NCBI GenBank assembly: GCA_902491625.1
Contig: CABUIO010000006.1
Location: 1 to 64,000 of the forward strand
Length of the DNA stretch: 64,000 nt
From: an uncultured Porphyromonadaceae bacterium
GTDB lineage: Bacteria > Bacteroidota > Bacteroidia > Bacteroidales > Muribaculaceae
Direction of reading: 5' to 3'
Below, piece by piece: positions 34,468-43,697 of this stretch. Position 1 is the stretch's first letter; every line of letters begins with the position of its first letter. The translations under genes were made by a program, and so were the position numbers. The notes beneath the pieces were generated by a model. It searched no databases. It saw nothing but the letters and a program-made list of their open reading frames with translations, and was not told the DNA's origin.

Positions 34468-35622
34468 TCAGGCGCCGAGGTAGAGGGCGCGGAGGCGCTG
34501 CATGGCCTCGGCGGATGTCGGGAGTTTTTCGCTGGCGGCGAGGGCGCGGCGTCCCATCTCTTCGCAGAGGTCGCGTCGCGAGGCGAGGGCGAGCACTGCC
34601 TGCGCTATGCTTTCTTCGGTGAGCCGGGAAAGTCTTACGGAGTCGGCATCCTTCGGTGCCGATTCCGATTCTATTGCTGCGGTGTCGGTCAGGGTGAGGT
34701 ATTCTCCGAAGGCTCCGTCCGGAGGCACGATCTGCGCTCGGCCGCACGCCATGAGTTCAACGGAGGCGTAGGAGAATGGTTCCTCGCGCGGCGAGACGCA
34801 TATTCCGGCGTGGCAGTCGGCGATCAGTTCCATGGGGCGTTCGCTCCATCCTTTCCAGTCGAGAAGGTTGCCTACACCTTCCCTCTCCGCGAGGCGATGC
34901 AGGGAGTCGACATAGTCGGCATAGCCTGTGCCGGCGATGGCGAGGCGCACGCGTTTCCCTTTGAGCAGACGCATCGCCCTGATGAGGCGTTCGATACCTT
35001 TCTCGGGCGAGAGACGTCCGAGGTACAGGAGCGTGAAAGGCCCTTTTTCGGGCGGTGGAGTGTATGGGGGGACATCCGCGGGATCGATCGCCGGGGATAG
35101 CGTGTGCATAGCTTTGTCGGGGAACGGAGCGCGCCCTTCGGGCCATCGGGAGAGGAAACGGCGGCGTGCGAGGGCGGAGACGAAGATGAAGGCGTCGAGG
35201 TTGCGGTAGATGCGGCGCATGAGTGCGCCTTCCCTCGCCGGGCGGCAGCGGTGGTGGGTGCAGACCACACGCACGCGGCTGCGCGGGATGCGTGTGAGCT
35301 TGCGTGCCAGCAGAGCGGCGAAGGCGTCGCGGTAGTGGTGGGTGTGGATGGCGATGAGGGGAGCATCCGAGTGGCGCCGCAGGAAGCGCCGCAGGGTGAT
35401 GGTGGAGGTAAGGTCGAAATAGCCGGAGAGGGGCGCGTGGCGCACTTTGAGTCCGGCACGGGCGAACATGGTGTCGATCATGCGTGCGTCGCGTGTGATG
35501 ACCTGCACGTCCCATCCCATGGCGTCGAAGGCACGGCTGATGTCGAGGGCGTAGCGCTCCATCCCGCCCCATAGGCGGGAGGAGACAATCTGCAGCAGTA
35601 TGGGCCGTTGCGTGGCGCCCAT
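34468..35622 (-). CDS. Family 4-type glycosyltransferase
   Basis: This 384-residue GT-B enzyme has an N-terminal acceptor domain starting ILLQIVSSRLWGGMERYALD. The C-terminal donor domain holds YLGRLSPEKGIERLIRAM, RLAIAGTGYADYV and the E-x7-E-like REEPFSYASVELMACG. It is expected to add a sugar to a glycan or glycolipid. The start codon overlaps the stop codon of the alanine dehydrogenase gene by 1 nt, so the two are coupled, although the products have no obvious shared pathway. Confidence 0.88.
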   Translation of the reverse strand: MGATQRPILLQIVSSRLWGGMERYALDISRAFDAMGWDVQVITRDARMIDTMFARAGLKVRHAPLSGYFDLTSTITLRRFLRRHSDAPLIAIHTHHYRDAFAALLARKLTRIPRSRVRVVCTHHRCRPAREGALMRRIYRNLDAFIFVSALARRRFLSRWPEGRAPFPDKAMHTLSPAIDPADVPPYTPPPEKGPFTLLYLGRLSPEKGIERLIRAMRLLKGKRVRLAIAGTGYADYVDSLHRLAEREGVGNLLDWKGWSERPMELIADCHAGICVSPREEPFSYASVELMACGRAQIVPPDGAFGEYLTLTDTAAIESESAPKDADSVRLSRLTEESIAQAVLALASRRDLCEEMGRRALAASEKLPTSAEAMQRLRALYLGA

Positions 35623-36704
35623 CAGTTTGTCTGGGTGAGCATCACCGAGATGTCGGTGGCGCAGAGGCCGAGGTGCATGGCGATGTATTTGTCAACGAGC
35701 TTGCCGCGGAGCGTCACGATTGCCGGACGGACACCCGGAGTGGTGGCGGCGAGGCGTTCGATGCCCCCCTTGAGGGCTACGTCGCCGAAGAAGTGGACGA
35801 GCGGATTGGAGAGTCCCATGGCGACTGTGCGCGGCACACAGAGCGAAGGGATGGTCTTGCGCATGTCGAGCATGTAGACGCTCTCTTTCATCGCCATGCC
35901 GAGCTGGCGCGGAATCTCGAAGTCGTTGGTGCAGTCGTCGAGGATGATGACGTCGGCGCTTTTGACCTTGTTGAAGAGGACGTGGGGATGGATCACGGCG
36001 GTGGCGAGGTTGTCGCCGCATTCGCTCTGAGCCTCGAAGAGGGAGGAGACGTCGTTGTCCATCATCGTGACCCGCGCTCCGGCGGCCATGGCGGCCTTGG
36101 CTGCGGCTTGCGGACGCCATCCGCATCCTATGACCACGACCTCGCAGGGGTTCAGGCCGGCGACTCCGGCCAGAAGCACACCTTTGCCTTCGCCGAGGAA
36201 TGTCAGGCCTTCCTGGGCGTAGATGATGGCGGCGCGACCGTCGATTTCGTCGAGGATGCGTGCGAAGACTTTGAGTCCGTTGGCGGAGACGACCTTGTCG
36301 AGCGCTATCATGATGATGTTGCGGTCGAGAAGCGCCTCTACGACGGCACGGTCGAAGAGGGCGCTGTCCATCAGTGAAATGAGCGTGGTGCCCTTGCGCA
36401 TTTTCAGCAGATCGTCGACATGTAGCGGGCGCACCGAGAGTACGATGTCCGACTTCAGGGCTTCAGTGCGCGTCACGATGACGGCGCCCGCGTCGGCGTA
36501 TGATTTGTCGGGATAGTTGATGTTGATTCCTGCACCGCTTTCCACAAGGATGCGGTAGCCGAAATTGGCGATCATGGCGCACGCTTCGGGGGTGAGGAAG
36601 AGGCGTGTCTCTTCAGTGTCGGCATAGTTGTTGACGATGCCGAGGGTTATGTTGTCCTGTCGGGTTGCGACAGATTCTGTCTGGGGCTGAGGAATGGGAT
36701 TCAT
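35622..36704 (-). CDS. Alanine dehydrogenase / transhydrogenase-alpha family oxidoreductase
   Basis: This encodes 360 residues. An N-terminal AlaDH/PNT substrate domain (EETRLFLTPEACAMI, VESGAGININYPDKSYADAGA) is followed by a Rossmann domain with VVVIGCGWRPQAAAKAAMAAGARVTMMDND. Alanine dehydrogenase reversibly deaminates L-alanine to pyruvate with NAD. The nucleotide-binding motif reads GCGWRP rather than the common GxGxxG spacing, so the cofactor site is somewhat unusual. The gene is 5 nt downstream of aroK. Confidence 0.8.
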   Translation of the reverse strand: MNPIPQPQTESVATRQDNITLGIVNNYADTEETRLFLTPEACAMIANFGYRILVESGAGININYPDKSYADAGAVIVTRTEALKSDIVLSVRPLHVDDLLKMRKGTTLISLMDSALFDRAVVEALLDRNIIMIALDKVVSANGLKVFARILDEIDGRAAIIYAQEGLTFLGEGKGVLLAGVAGLNPCEVVVIGCGWRPQAAAKAAMAAGARVTMMDNDVSSLFEAQSECGDNLATAVIHPHVLFNKVKSADVIILDDCTNDFEIPRQLGMAMKESVYMLDMRKTIPSLCVPRTVAMGLSNPLVHFFGDVALKGGIERLAATTPGVRPAIVTLRGKLVDKYIAMHLGLCATDISVMLTQTN

Positions 36705-36709
36705 AGCGT

Positions 36710-37240
36710 TTATGGATTAATCAGTTGTAGAAATCGTTCGACGGAGGAGTCGATCATCTGTCTGTCCTCCAGCTCGTCGGAGGGGAAGAGGAGTGTGGCG
36801 GCGCTGTAGTCTGCACTGCGGCGCTCCGTGAGGTCGCGGAGCTTGGCGAGCATCTCATCCTCGTCGGCGCAGGCGGCGAACATCGGGCGGCGGCTCTTGG
36901 CGCGGACGATGCGCCGCATGAGCACCGGTTCGGAGGCCTGAAGCCACGCCACGGTGCCGCGTGAGTTCATGTAGGCCATGTTGTCGTCGTGGCATGGGGT
37001 GCCTCCTCCGCAAGCCACTATGACATCGTCCATCTCGCCGACCTCGCGGAGCATCACGCTCTCGCGGCGCCGGAACTCCTTTTCGCCGACAGTGGCGAAC
37101 ATCTCGGCGACAGTGGCGCGGAACCGCGACTCGATGTAATGGTCGAGGTCGTAGAAGTCGATGCCGAGTCGTCGGGCAAGGGCGCGTCCGAGCGTCGTCT
37201 TGCCGCATCCGGGGAGTCCTATGAGGAAAATCGGTCTCAT
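36710..37240 (-). CDS. aroK: Shikimate kinase
   Basis: AroK phosphorylates shikimate in aromatic amino-acid synthesis. From ATG 37240 it has 176 residues with Walker A GLPGCGKTT (8-16), the shikimate-binding DLDHYIESRF and the GGGTPCHDDN motif. The frame is open upstream to 37786, but that part is the antisense of the next gene. ATG 37240 overlaps the stop codon of the upstream gene (ATGA), which fixes the start. Confidence 0.95.
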   Translation of the reverse strand: MRPIFLIGLPGCGKTTLGRALARRLGIDFYDLDHYIESRFRATVAEMFATVGEKEFRRRESVMLREVGEMDDVIVACGGGTPCHDDNMAYMNSRGTVAWLQASEPVLMRRIVRAKSRRPMFAACADEDEMLAKLRDLTERRSADYSAATLLFPSDELEDRQMIDSSVERFLQLINP

Positions 37241-38394
37241 TTCAGTTTCAGGGCGCGTCCCACTCCCGAATAAGCCACTGTAAGGCCGATCTGCCATCCG
37301 TTGAAAGGGGTGGAAGCCTTGCTGTAGGAGGAGTGGATGGCATAGGGTGTGAGCCGCAGTGAGGAGATGTATTCCTCGCGTGTGCTTCCGAAGAGAGGGA
37401 AACGCGTGACGGTGGAGTGGAAATGCCACTCGAAGTTGACGCCGAAGGTCAGATTGAAGTCGTTGAGTGTCATGCGCTGCTGCAGACCGTCGAAGACGAT
37501 GGATCCTTGTGTGTCGTCGGCCATCGGACGCGCCGTCCAGCTGTAGGAGGTCCACATACCGCCGACGTAGGGGCGGATGAGGAAGTGCTTGCCGTCCACC
37601 ACGTTGTATCCGGCATTGACGCCGATGGCGAGATAGTTGGCGTTCTTGACGTTTGCGTGGTAGTTCTGTCCGGCATATTTGTCGGTGGTCAGGAGCTGGT
37701 CCTTGAGTGTGGGGGAGGCGTAGGTGATCGATGCCTCCAGACCGAGGCGGCGCCAGTTGAAGAGGAGGCCGAAGCTGAAGTCCCATGCCGTGTTGAAATA
37801 GTCGGCAAGCTCGCCGGTGGTGGCCACGAAACCTGTACCGGCGAAGAGTCCGTAGCGGAATGCGGAGGGGACAACTTCGGGCATTCCCGGCTCGCCGATC
37901 CTTTCAAGCTGCTCGCGCAGGGTGTATTCGCACTGCTGCAGCCGTTCGTCGTCGGCTCCGGCCTGAGTGTCGTCGGCAAGGCGCCGGCTTTCAGTCTTGA
38001 ATAGGTTGCGGTAGTAATTGAGACGACGGTCGGCCTCGATGCCGTTGACGCCGGAGGTCAGTTCCTGTTGCAGACGTCGGGCGAGAATCTCGGCGAGGTC
38101 GAACTGCGCCTGGAAATAGCGCAGCCGCTGGGGTGTGCGCTCGGCTTCGGAAGCGTAGGACTTGTCGGGATACATCACGGCGCGCGCCTGCATGCTGAAG
38201 GCCCCGCCGGAGGTCTGCTCCGTGGTGAGCACGATGTCGGACGAAAGGAACGCGGGACTCCCTTCGAGAAGCGCCGTGTCGCGGAAATCGTTCCACACGA
38301 GCGGTCCGGCGCTCCACTCCTTGACGTTGTCGGCGCGGGAGGGGAGGAAGGCGGCGAGTGCCAGCAATATTGTAATGATATTCCTTGTTGTCAT
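37237..38394 (-). CDS. Exported protein with a DUF922-like N-domain and beta-barrel-like C-terminus
   Basis: This encodes 385 residues from ATG 38394. A signal peptide (about 1-22, ending PSRA) is followed by WSAGPLVWNDFRDTALLEG and EILARRLQQEL, resembling the protease-like DUF922 layout; I see no HExxH. The C-terminal 180 residues alternate hydrophobic and polar stretches with many aromatics, suggesting outer-membrane strands. The longer start at 38415 adds seven residues. It overlaps aroK by 4 nt. Function is unknown. Confidence 0.65.
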   Translation of the reverse strand: MTTRNIITILLALAAFLPSRADNVKEWSAGPLVWNDFRDTALLEGSPAFLSSDIVLTTEQTSGGAFSMQARAVMYPDKSYASEAERTPQRLRYFQAQFDLAEILARRLQQELTSGVNGIEADRRLNYYRNLFKTESRRLADDTQAGADDERLQQCEYTLREQLERIGEPGMPEVVPSAFRYGLFAGTGFVATTGELADYFNTAWDFSFGLLFNWRRLGLEASITYASPTLKDQLLTTDKYAGQNYHANVKNANYLAIGVNAGYNVVDGKHFLIRPYVGGMWTSYSWTARPMADDTQGSIVFDGLQQRMTLNDFNLTFGVNFEWHFHSTVTRFPLFGSTREEYISSLRLTPYAIHSSYSKASTPFNGWQIGLTVAYSGVGRALKLK

Positions 38395-38502
38395 AGTATG
38401 ATTGCTTAAAGTCATTTATAACTAAACACACTCTAAGGGTTAATGCCGTAAAATTAATAAAAAAATCGTTGCTATGACGCTTCGGGAGATTTTTTCTTTC
38501 GC

Positions 38503-39477
38503 TCAGGCGCGGATGACAAGCACTGTAATGTAGGCTATGTAGCAGAGAGTGAGGATCGCTCCCTCAACACGTGTGATGACGCGGTTGCCTATGAACCAGC
38601 CGAATATCCAGAATAGCAGCGAGGCGACGATGAGTGTGAGAAGGTCGAGATTGCCGATCGTGCCGAAGGTGAGCGGAGTTGCAACGGCTGCGGAACCGAG
38701 CACGAAAAAGGCGTTGAAGATGTTGCTTCCGATGACGTTGCCGACGGCCATTCCGGCGCGTCCCTTCAGCGCGGCGGCCACAGAGGCGGCAAGCTCGGGG
38801 AGCGAGGTTCCGGCGGCGGCTATGGTGAGTCCGACGATGGCGTCGCTGATCCCCATGGCGCGGGCGAGTCCGGAGGCTCCGGCGACGAAGCGGTCGCCGC
38901 CGTAGATGAGTAGCCCGAGTCCGGCAACGGTGAGGATGAGGGCTTTGAAAATCGGCATTCCGGGCGTCTTCTCTCCTTCCGGTACTGTGGACGCGGCAGC
39001 CTTGTCGGACATGGCGCGGCTTACTGTATACCACAGGAAGATAATGAAGAAGAAGAGCAGGATGATGCCTCCGCTGCGGCTCACGACGGGGAAAGGTGCG
39101 TTGTCAAGCAGCACGCCGTTGCCAAGCACGAGCAGGACGGCGGAGGAAAGCACCATCAGCGGTATCTCTTTGACCAGTGTACCCTTGCCTACGGCGAGAG
39201 GACTCACCAGCGCTGTGACGCCAATGATGGCCAGGATGTTGAAGATATTGCTGCCCACCACGTTGCCGACGGCCAAGGGTGCGGCGCCCTTGCAGGCCGA
39301 CATCATGGATATGACGAACTCCGGAGCACTCGTGCCGAACGACACGACAGTGAGTCCGACGACGAGGTCGGAGAGTCCCATCCGGCGGGCGATCGAGGAG
39401 CATCCGTCGGTCAGCCAGTTGGCGCCGAACAGAATCATGGCGAGTCCGGCTATTGTCCAGAGGATGTCGAAAAACAT
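38503..39477 (-). CDS. Sodium/calcium antiporter (CaCA family, YrbG-like)
   Basis: This 324-residue inner-membrane protein consists of two homologous halves, each with five predicted helices and an ion-binding alpha-repeat: SFGTSAPEFVISM (about 47-59) and AAGTSLPELAAS (about 206-217). A polar loop (about 150-172) separates them. It should exchange Na+ or H+ for Ca2+. It is the last gene of the run starting at purN/gldE, 6 nt after the double TonB-C gene. Confidence 0.92.
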   Translation of the reverse strand: MFFDILWTIAGLAMILFGANWLTDGCSSIARRMGLSDLVVGLTVVSFGTSAPEFVISMMSACKGAAPLAVGNVVGSNIFNILAIIGVTALVSPLAVGKGTLVKEIPLMVLSSAVLLVLGNGVLLDNAPFPVVSRSGGIILLFFFIIFLWYTVSRAMSDKAAASTVPEGEKTPGMPIFKALILTVAGLGLLIYGGDRFVAGASGLARAMGISDAIVGLTIAAAGTSLPELAASVAAALKGRAGMAVGNVIGSNIFNAFFVLGSAAVATPLTFGTIGNLDLLTLIVASLLFWIFGWFIGNRVITRVEGAILTLCYIAYITVLVIRA

Positions 39478-39483
39478 GAGGCG

Positions 39484-40392
39484 TTAATTGTCAAGGAAAT
39501 AGACGGTTATCTCATCTTGGTCGGGCGTCAGGGCGAAGTTGACAGGAAGCCTGAACGAGCATTTCACCGGCTCGCCGTCGACTGTGCCGGGATTCCACGC
39601 GGGCATTGAGTTGACCACACGGAGCGCCTCGCGGTCGAGTTCCGGGAAAATGTGGTTGAGCAATTTGGCGTCTGTCACGCTTCCGTCGGCCTCGACCTCG
39701 AACTGCACCAGCACGCGCCCCTGGGCGTAGTTGTCGATGGCGTTTTCCGGATAGCGCAGATTGGCCGAGAGCCAGCGCGAGAGGGCGCTGAGTCCGCCGG
39801 GAAATTCAGGATTCTCCCTGACTTCCTCCTTTATCGGCTCCAGGGAGTCTTTCTTGTAAACCATTCCGTCGTCGGCAGCCTCGGCGGAAACCACACCGAT
39901 CGAGGCCGCGTTGTCGTCAGTCACACTATATTCGCTGTTAAGCATTTGCTTCATCTTCTCGGGGGAGATGCCTCCCTGCTGTCGGGCGAGCACGGCGGAG
40001 TCAGTTGTCTTGTAATTGAAAGGGAGGAAGACATAGCTTTTCACAGCCTTTCCCTCTTTCTGCGCCGGAGTCCACTTCGGCATCAGCGAGACGCAGTCGG
40101 TAGAGGCATATTCCAGTTCGTCATATCCCGACTGCTTCACCGGAGTGGAATAGATAACCGAGCCGTCGGTGTCTATGGTGAGACGGAGGATGTTGCGTCC
40201 TGTGGGAGGAACGAATCTGTCTGTTCGGGGATAGACGATATGGTCGTTGACCCAGCGGTGAAGGGCCTCCTGACCGCCGGGAAACTGAGCACGGACATCG
40301 GGATTGGTGCATATCCCCTCATGCTGCGCCATTGTCGGCAAAGCGGAAGCGAGGACAACGAGAAGAAGTAGTAACGGTCTGAGAATTTTCAT
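39484..40392 (-). CDS. Exported protein with two TonB C-terminal domains
   Basis: From ATG 40392 this has 302 residues. A signal peptide (about 1-21, ending PTMA) replaces the usual TonB membrane anchor. Two TonB-C-like repeats follow: about 30-130 (FPGGQEALHRWVNDHIVYP) and about 195-290 (FPGGLSALSRWLSANLRYP). It is therefore likely periplasmic and not a classical energy transducer. The longer frame from 40494 would overlap the PPTase gene, from which the chosen start is separated by 1 nt. Confidence 0.82.
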   Translation of the reverse strand: MKILRPLLLLLVVLASALPTMAQHEGICTNPDVRAQFPGGQEALHRWVNDHIVYPRTDRFVPPTGRNILRLTIDTDGSVIYSTPVKQSGYDELEYASTDCVSLMPKWTPAQKEGKAVKSYVFLPFNYKTTDSAVLARQQGGISPEKMKQMLNSEYSVTDDNAASIGVVSAEAADDGMVYKKDSLEPIKEEVRENPEFPGGLSALSRWLSANLRYPENAIDNYAQGRVLVQFEVEADGSVTDAKLLNHIFPELDREALRVVNSMPAWNPGTVDGEPVKCSFRLPVNFALTPDQDEITVYFLDN

Positions 40393-40393
40393 G

Positions 40394-41080
40394 TTATTCA
40401 GGTTGTTTTTTGCCGAAACGGAGTGTTGAATCAGTGAAGCCGAGTGTGGCGACGTATCGGCCTTCGCAGACGGCCACGGTATGGAGACGAACATCGACCG
40501 AAGTACCGTCAGGAAGTTTCGCGACGCCTTTGCCCTCGTGTCCTGCGGTGTCGGGCAATGAGGTGATGATCAGGTCCTTGCGAATGTCGGCGGAGGTGTT
40601 GAACGTGAGCTTGAGCATGGCCTCCTTGCATGTCCAGGCTATGATGTTGGCAAGAACATCGCCGCTGTCGACAAGCTGCAGCTCCTCCTCGTTGAGGAAA
40701 CGCTCGCGGACATCAAGAGCCTTGGAGCGTGTGGCGCTCTCGACGTCGAGTCCGAGCGCTGTCTGCGGCGAGAACTGCTCGATGTCGGTGCCCTCCGGCG
40801 CCACCGGAAGTGTCGCTACGGCGAAAAGACCGTGGGTGTGGCTCACGGAGATGCGCTGGCGCTCGCTCTCGGGATAATCGGCCGATAGGAGCGGCGCTCC
40901 GGCGTCGGTATGGTCGATGGCGCGGTAGCCGTCGCGGGCATTCTCACACCAGACCTGACAGGCGAGCATCCGGCTTGCGCGGGGGGAATAGCCCGAGCCT
41001 CCGCTCACGATCTCCAGCTTGATGCCGGGCGCGGTGTGCAGGCGTTCGTAAAGGAAAGCGTCGTCGGTATCTGTTGCCAT
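40394..41080 (-). CDS. 4'-phosphopantetheinyl transferase
   Basis: This 228-residue Sfp/AcpS-type enzyme moves phosphopantetheine from CoA to an acyl-carrier protein. The conserved ISVSHTHGLFAV, the metal-binding LGLDVES and the WTCKEAMLKL (WxxKEAxxK) motifs are present in order. It lies 6 nt after gldE, a pairing I recall from many Bacteroidetes. Confidence 0.92.
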   Translation of the reverse strand: MATDTDDAFLYERLHTAPGIKLEIVSGGSGYSPRASRMLACQVWCENARDGYRAIDHTDAGAPLLSADYPESERQRISVSHTHGLFAVATLPVAPEGTDIEQFSPQTALGLDVESATRSKALDVRERFLNEEELQLVDSGDVLANIIAWTCKEAMLKLTFNTSADIRKDLIITSLPDTAGHEGKGVAKLPDGTSVDVRLHTVAVCEGRYVATLGFTDSTLRFGKKQPE

Positions 41081-41086
41081 GTGTCG

Positions 41087-42493
41087 TTATCTGTGTTTAT
41101 CGGATGAATTGTTTTCGGAATCGTCGGCCGAAGTGGGGATGACATGCACGCGGATGCGTGTGATGCGGTGGCGCTCCACGCCCATGACCAGGAAACGAAT
41201 GCGGCCGAGCACGAAGGCCTCCTTGTCGCGCGGGAAGTCACCCTTGAGAGTGAGGAGGAGTCCGGCCAGAGTCTCGATGTCCTCGAAATCTCCTTGCAGT
41301 TCCTCGTCTTCGTCGACGCCGGTGATGCGGCAGAAGTCGGCCAGAGGCGTCTTTCCCTCGAAGATATAGGTGTCGGCGTCGAGGCGGCGATAGAATTTCT
41401 TGTCGTCGTCATATTCGTCGTCGATGTCGCCGACAATTTCTTCGATGACATCTTCCAGAGTCACGATGCCCTGCGTGCCCCCGAATTCGTCGACCACAAC
41501 GGCGATATGGATCTTCTTCTTGCGGAAATCCTCAAGAAGGTCGTCGAGCATACGCGATTCAGGCACGAAATATGCCGGACGGATGAGGTGTTGCCAGCGG
41601 AAGTTGTCGTCAGCCTTTCCCATGTATGGGAGAAGATCCTTGCTGTAGAGGATTCCCTTGATGCTGTCTTGCGTCGTGTCGTAGACCGGGATGCGCGAAT
41701 AGCCGGAGTCGCGGATCGTGGCGAGCACGGAGTCCCATCCTGCGTGGTATTCGATGGCGGTGACGTCCACACGCGAGATCATGATGTCGTGCACCTCCTT
41801 CTCGCCGAAGGAGAGGATTCCCTCAAGCATCTCCTTGTCCTTTCCGGCACTGACGTCGCTCATGTTGAGCGCCTGCGAGAGCTCGTCGGTGGAGATGTTC
41901 TCATGTTTCTTGGTGACGACACGGTTGACTATTGTGGTCGATCTCACCATCATCCTGGCGATCGGGCTGACAAGCCTGTAGATTGCGGTCAGCATCGGCG
42001 CCGCCCCGAGGGCCCATGCCATCATGCGGCCGTTGGCGATGAGCTTGGGAAGGATTTCGCCGAAAAGAAGCAGCAGGAAAGTCAGGAAGACGGTCTGCAG
42101 CAGGAAGTTGGCTACGTCGGAATTGAAGTCGATGACGTTGTTGATGGCAAAGGAGAGTAGCACGACCATGGTGACGTTCACCAGATTGTTGGCTATCAGG
42201 ATGGTGGCGAGGAGCTGCTCGCTGTTGCAGATCAGCCTGAATGTCTTTCCGGCCTTGGGATCGTCGTCGGATTCCTCCTCAAGCTCGTCGACATCGCTCT
42301 GACTGAGTCCGAAATATGCTATCTCGCTGCCGCTGACAAACGCCGAGACGCACAGGCATAGGAATGCTATCACCACGATTGCGGTCCAGGCGAACCACGT
42401 CATATTGTCCGGCGCATGGAATGTCATCAGTGAGCCGGCCTGTGCGCCGTCAAGCAGCAGGCTGCACAAATATGGTAAAGGGTCTGTATCCAC
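41087..42493 (-). CDS. gldE: GldE-like membrane protein (DUF21, CBS pair, CorC-C)
   Basis: This encodes 468 residues. A DUF21 membrane region with several TM helices (about 30-200) is followed by a CBS-domain pair (about 225-345, with ISRVDVTAIEY and VVVDEFGGTQGIVTLEDVIEEIVGDIDDE). A CorC/HlyC C-terminal domain (about 365-450) ends the protein. GldE is needed with other Gld proteins for gliding and type IX secretion in Flavobacterium. In non-motile Bacteroidales the family may act in ion transport or protein secretion. It fits with the T9SS-type tail on the 20.8 kb gene product. Confidence 0.88.
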   Translation of the reverse strand: MDTDPLPYLCSLLLDGAQAGSLMTFHAPDNMTWFAWTAIVVIAFLCLCVSAFVSGSEIAYFGLSQSDVDELEEESDDDPKAGKTFRLICNSEQLLATILIANNLVNVTMVVLLSFAINNVIDFNSDVANFLLQTVFLTFLLLLFGEILPKLIANGRMMAWALGAAPMLTAIYRLVSPIARMMVRSTTIVNRVVTKKHENISTDELSQALNMSDVSAGKDKEMLEGILSFGEKEVHDIMISRVDVTAIEYHAGWDSVLATIRDSGYSRIPVYDTTQDSIKGILYSKDLLPYMGKADDNFRWQHLIRPAYFVPESRMLDDLLEDFRKKKIHIAVVVDEFGGTQGIVTLEDVIEEIVGDIDDEYDDDKKFYRRLDADTYIFEGKTPLADFCRITGVDEDEELQGDFEDIETLAGLLLTLKGDFPRDKEAFVLGRIRFLVMGVERHRITRIRVHVIPTSADDSENNSSDKHR

Positions 42494-42533
42494 GTAATGT
42501 TATCGGATTAGTGAAAAATCGGAGAGGTAAGGG

Positions 42534-43631
42534 TCAGGCAGCAAGCAAAGCCATCATTATCGGGAATGCCATCGTCATCAGAAGCACGCCGAAGCAGAAT
42601 GTGGCGATCAGCCATCCCTGACACACCTTGCTCGCCTTGTGGGAGCCTACGTAGTCGCCGATGGAGTTGAGACGGCGCACCTTGCAGGAGTAGACGATGG
42701 CGATGACTGCCGGGAAAAGTCCGAAAAGGATCAGAAAAATTATCGAGAGCGCCAGATACGATTTCGCAGGGCGAGTGAGGTCTTCCTTCTCCTCTGGCTC
42801 CTCGTTGCTGCGCTTTGGCTGAAGCTTCGTGAGGTGCCTGTATTTCGGATTTACGGGAGCTGCCGGTTGAGCGTCGGGGACGGCGCCTGTGTCGGGAATC
42901 GGCGTGGGCGCGATCTGCGGTGGTGTGCTCTCGTGGTGTGCGGCGGTCTCATCAGGGGCGGGAGCGTAAGGCACATGTAGCGCCTCGGCCCACTGCTCGT
43001 CGGGCGTGGGGACACGCGGAATCGCGGGGGGATTGTGGCCGTTTCTGCTCGCGGAGGCCGAAAGATCCTTGAGCGTCTTGGCTATGGCTCTGGGATAGAG
43101 CGCGTATTCGATGTCATGGATTTTGGCTTCAAGAGTCTCCGGTGTCTCTCCGGGCTCGATGTCGAGAATCCCCTGCATCACGATCTCGCCGCTGTCGAGG
43201 TCGGAGGTCACCTTGTGGACGGTGACGCCGCTCTGCTTCTCTCCGGCTGCGATGACGGCTTCGTGGACATGATGGCCATACATCCCTTTGCCGCTGTAGG
43301 CGGGCAGGAGCGACGGATGGATGTTGAGCATCCTCCCCGGATATGCCTCGATGATCGGATCGGCTACTTTGCGCAGGAATCCGGCGAGCACGACAAGGCC
43401 GATATCGTAGGGCTTCAGCGCCTCTACGATCTGCTGCGGCTCCTCTTTCCACACTTTGCCGGGAAAGTAGAGCACGGGGATGTCCAAGGCCTCCATGCGC
43501 CCGATGACGCCGGCGTCCTTGCGGTCGGTCACGGCCACAGCCACACGTATGCGGTTGCCGCCTGCGAATGTCCTGACTATGTTTTCGGCATTTGTGCCGC
43601 TACCGGAAGCGAATATTGCGATGTTCTCCAT
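42534..43631 (-). CDS. purN: Phosphoribosylglycinamide formyltransferase fused to a CD225/dispanin-like membrane domain
   Basis: This 365-residue fusion has no internal stop. Residues 1-190 are a full PurN: FASGSGTNAENI, VLAGFLRK, the catalytic-site NIHPSLLP (N103, H105) and SDLDSGEI (D144/D146). It would transfer formyl from formyl-THF to GAR in purine synthesis. Residues 195-288 are a Pro/Ala-rich, then charged linker. Residues 288-365 have the dispanin plan: helix 1 (about 291-313), a loop with CKVRRLNSIGDYVGSHKASK, and helix 2 (about 339-361). The enzyme should be tethered to the inner membrane. The frame is open to a TTG at 43649, but ATG 43631 fits PurN. DUF4190 is the alternative family for the tail. 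Confidence 0.87.
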   Translation of the reverse strand: MENIAIFASGSGTNAENIVRTFAGGNRIRVAVAVTDRKDAGVIGRMEALDIPVLYFPGKVWKEEPQQIVEALKPYDIGLVVLAGFLRKVADPIIEAYPGRMLNIHPSLLPAYSGKGMYGHHVHEAVIAAGEKQSGVTVHKVTSDLDSGEIVMQGILDIEPGETPETLEAKIHDIEYALYPRAIAKTLKDLSASASRNGHNPPAIPRVPTPDEQWAEALHVPYAPAPDETAAHHESTPPQIAPTPIPDTGAVPDAQPAAPVNPKYRHLTKLQPKRSNEEPEEKEDLTRPAKSYLALSIIFLILFGLFPAVIAIVYSCKVRRLNSIGDYVGSHKASKVCQGWLIATFCFGVLLMTMAFPIMMALLAA

Positions 43632-43697
43632 ATACTCTTGTTTGCGCAAAGATATTAAAAATCCGCAACACTGCCAAAACTGCGGCGTCCGGCGCTC

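Noticed and set aside
37241..37786. N-terminal extension of shikimate kinase by 182 residues
   Set aside because: It is antisense-like, low-complexity sequence over the neighbouring exported-protein gene. The Walker A motif sits correctly eight residues after ATG 37240.
42534..43631. Frameshift or missed stop explaining the PurN fusion
   Set aside because: The frame is continuous. The linker has coherent Pro/Ala then charged composition, and the tail has two well-formed helices, so an artefact is not suggested by the sequence itself.
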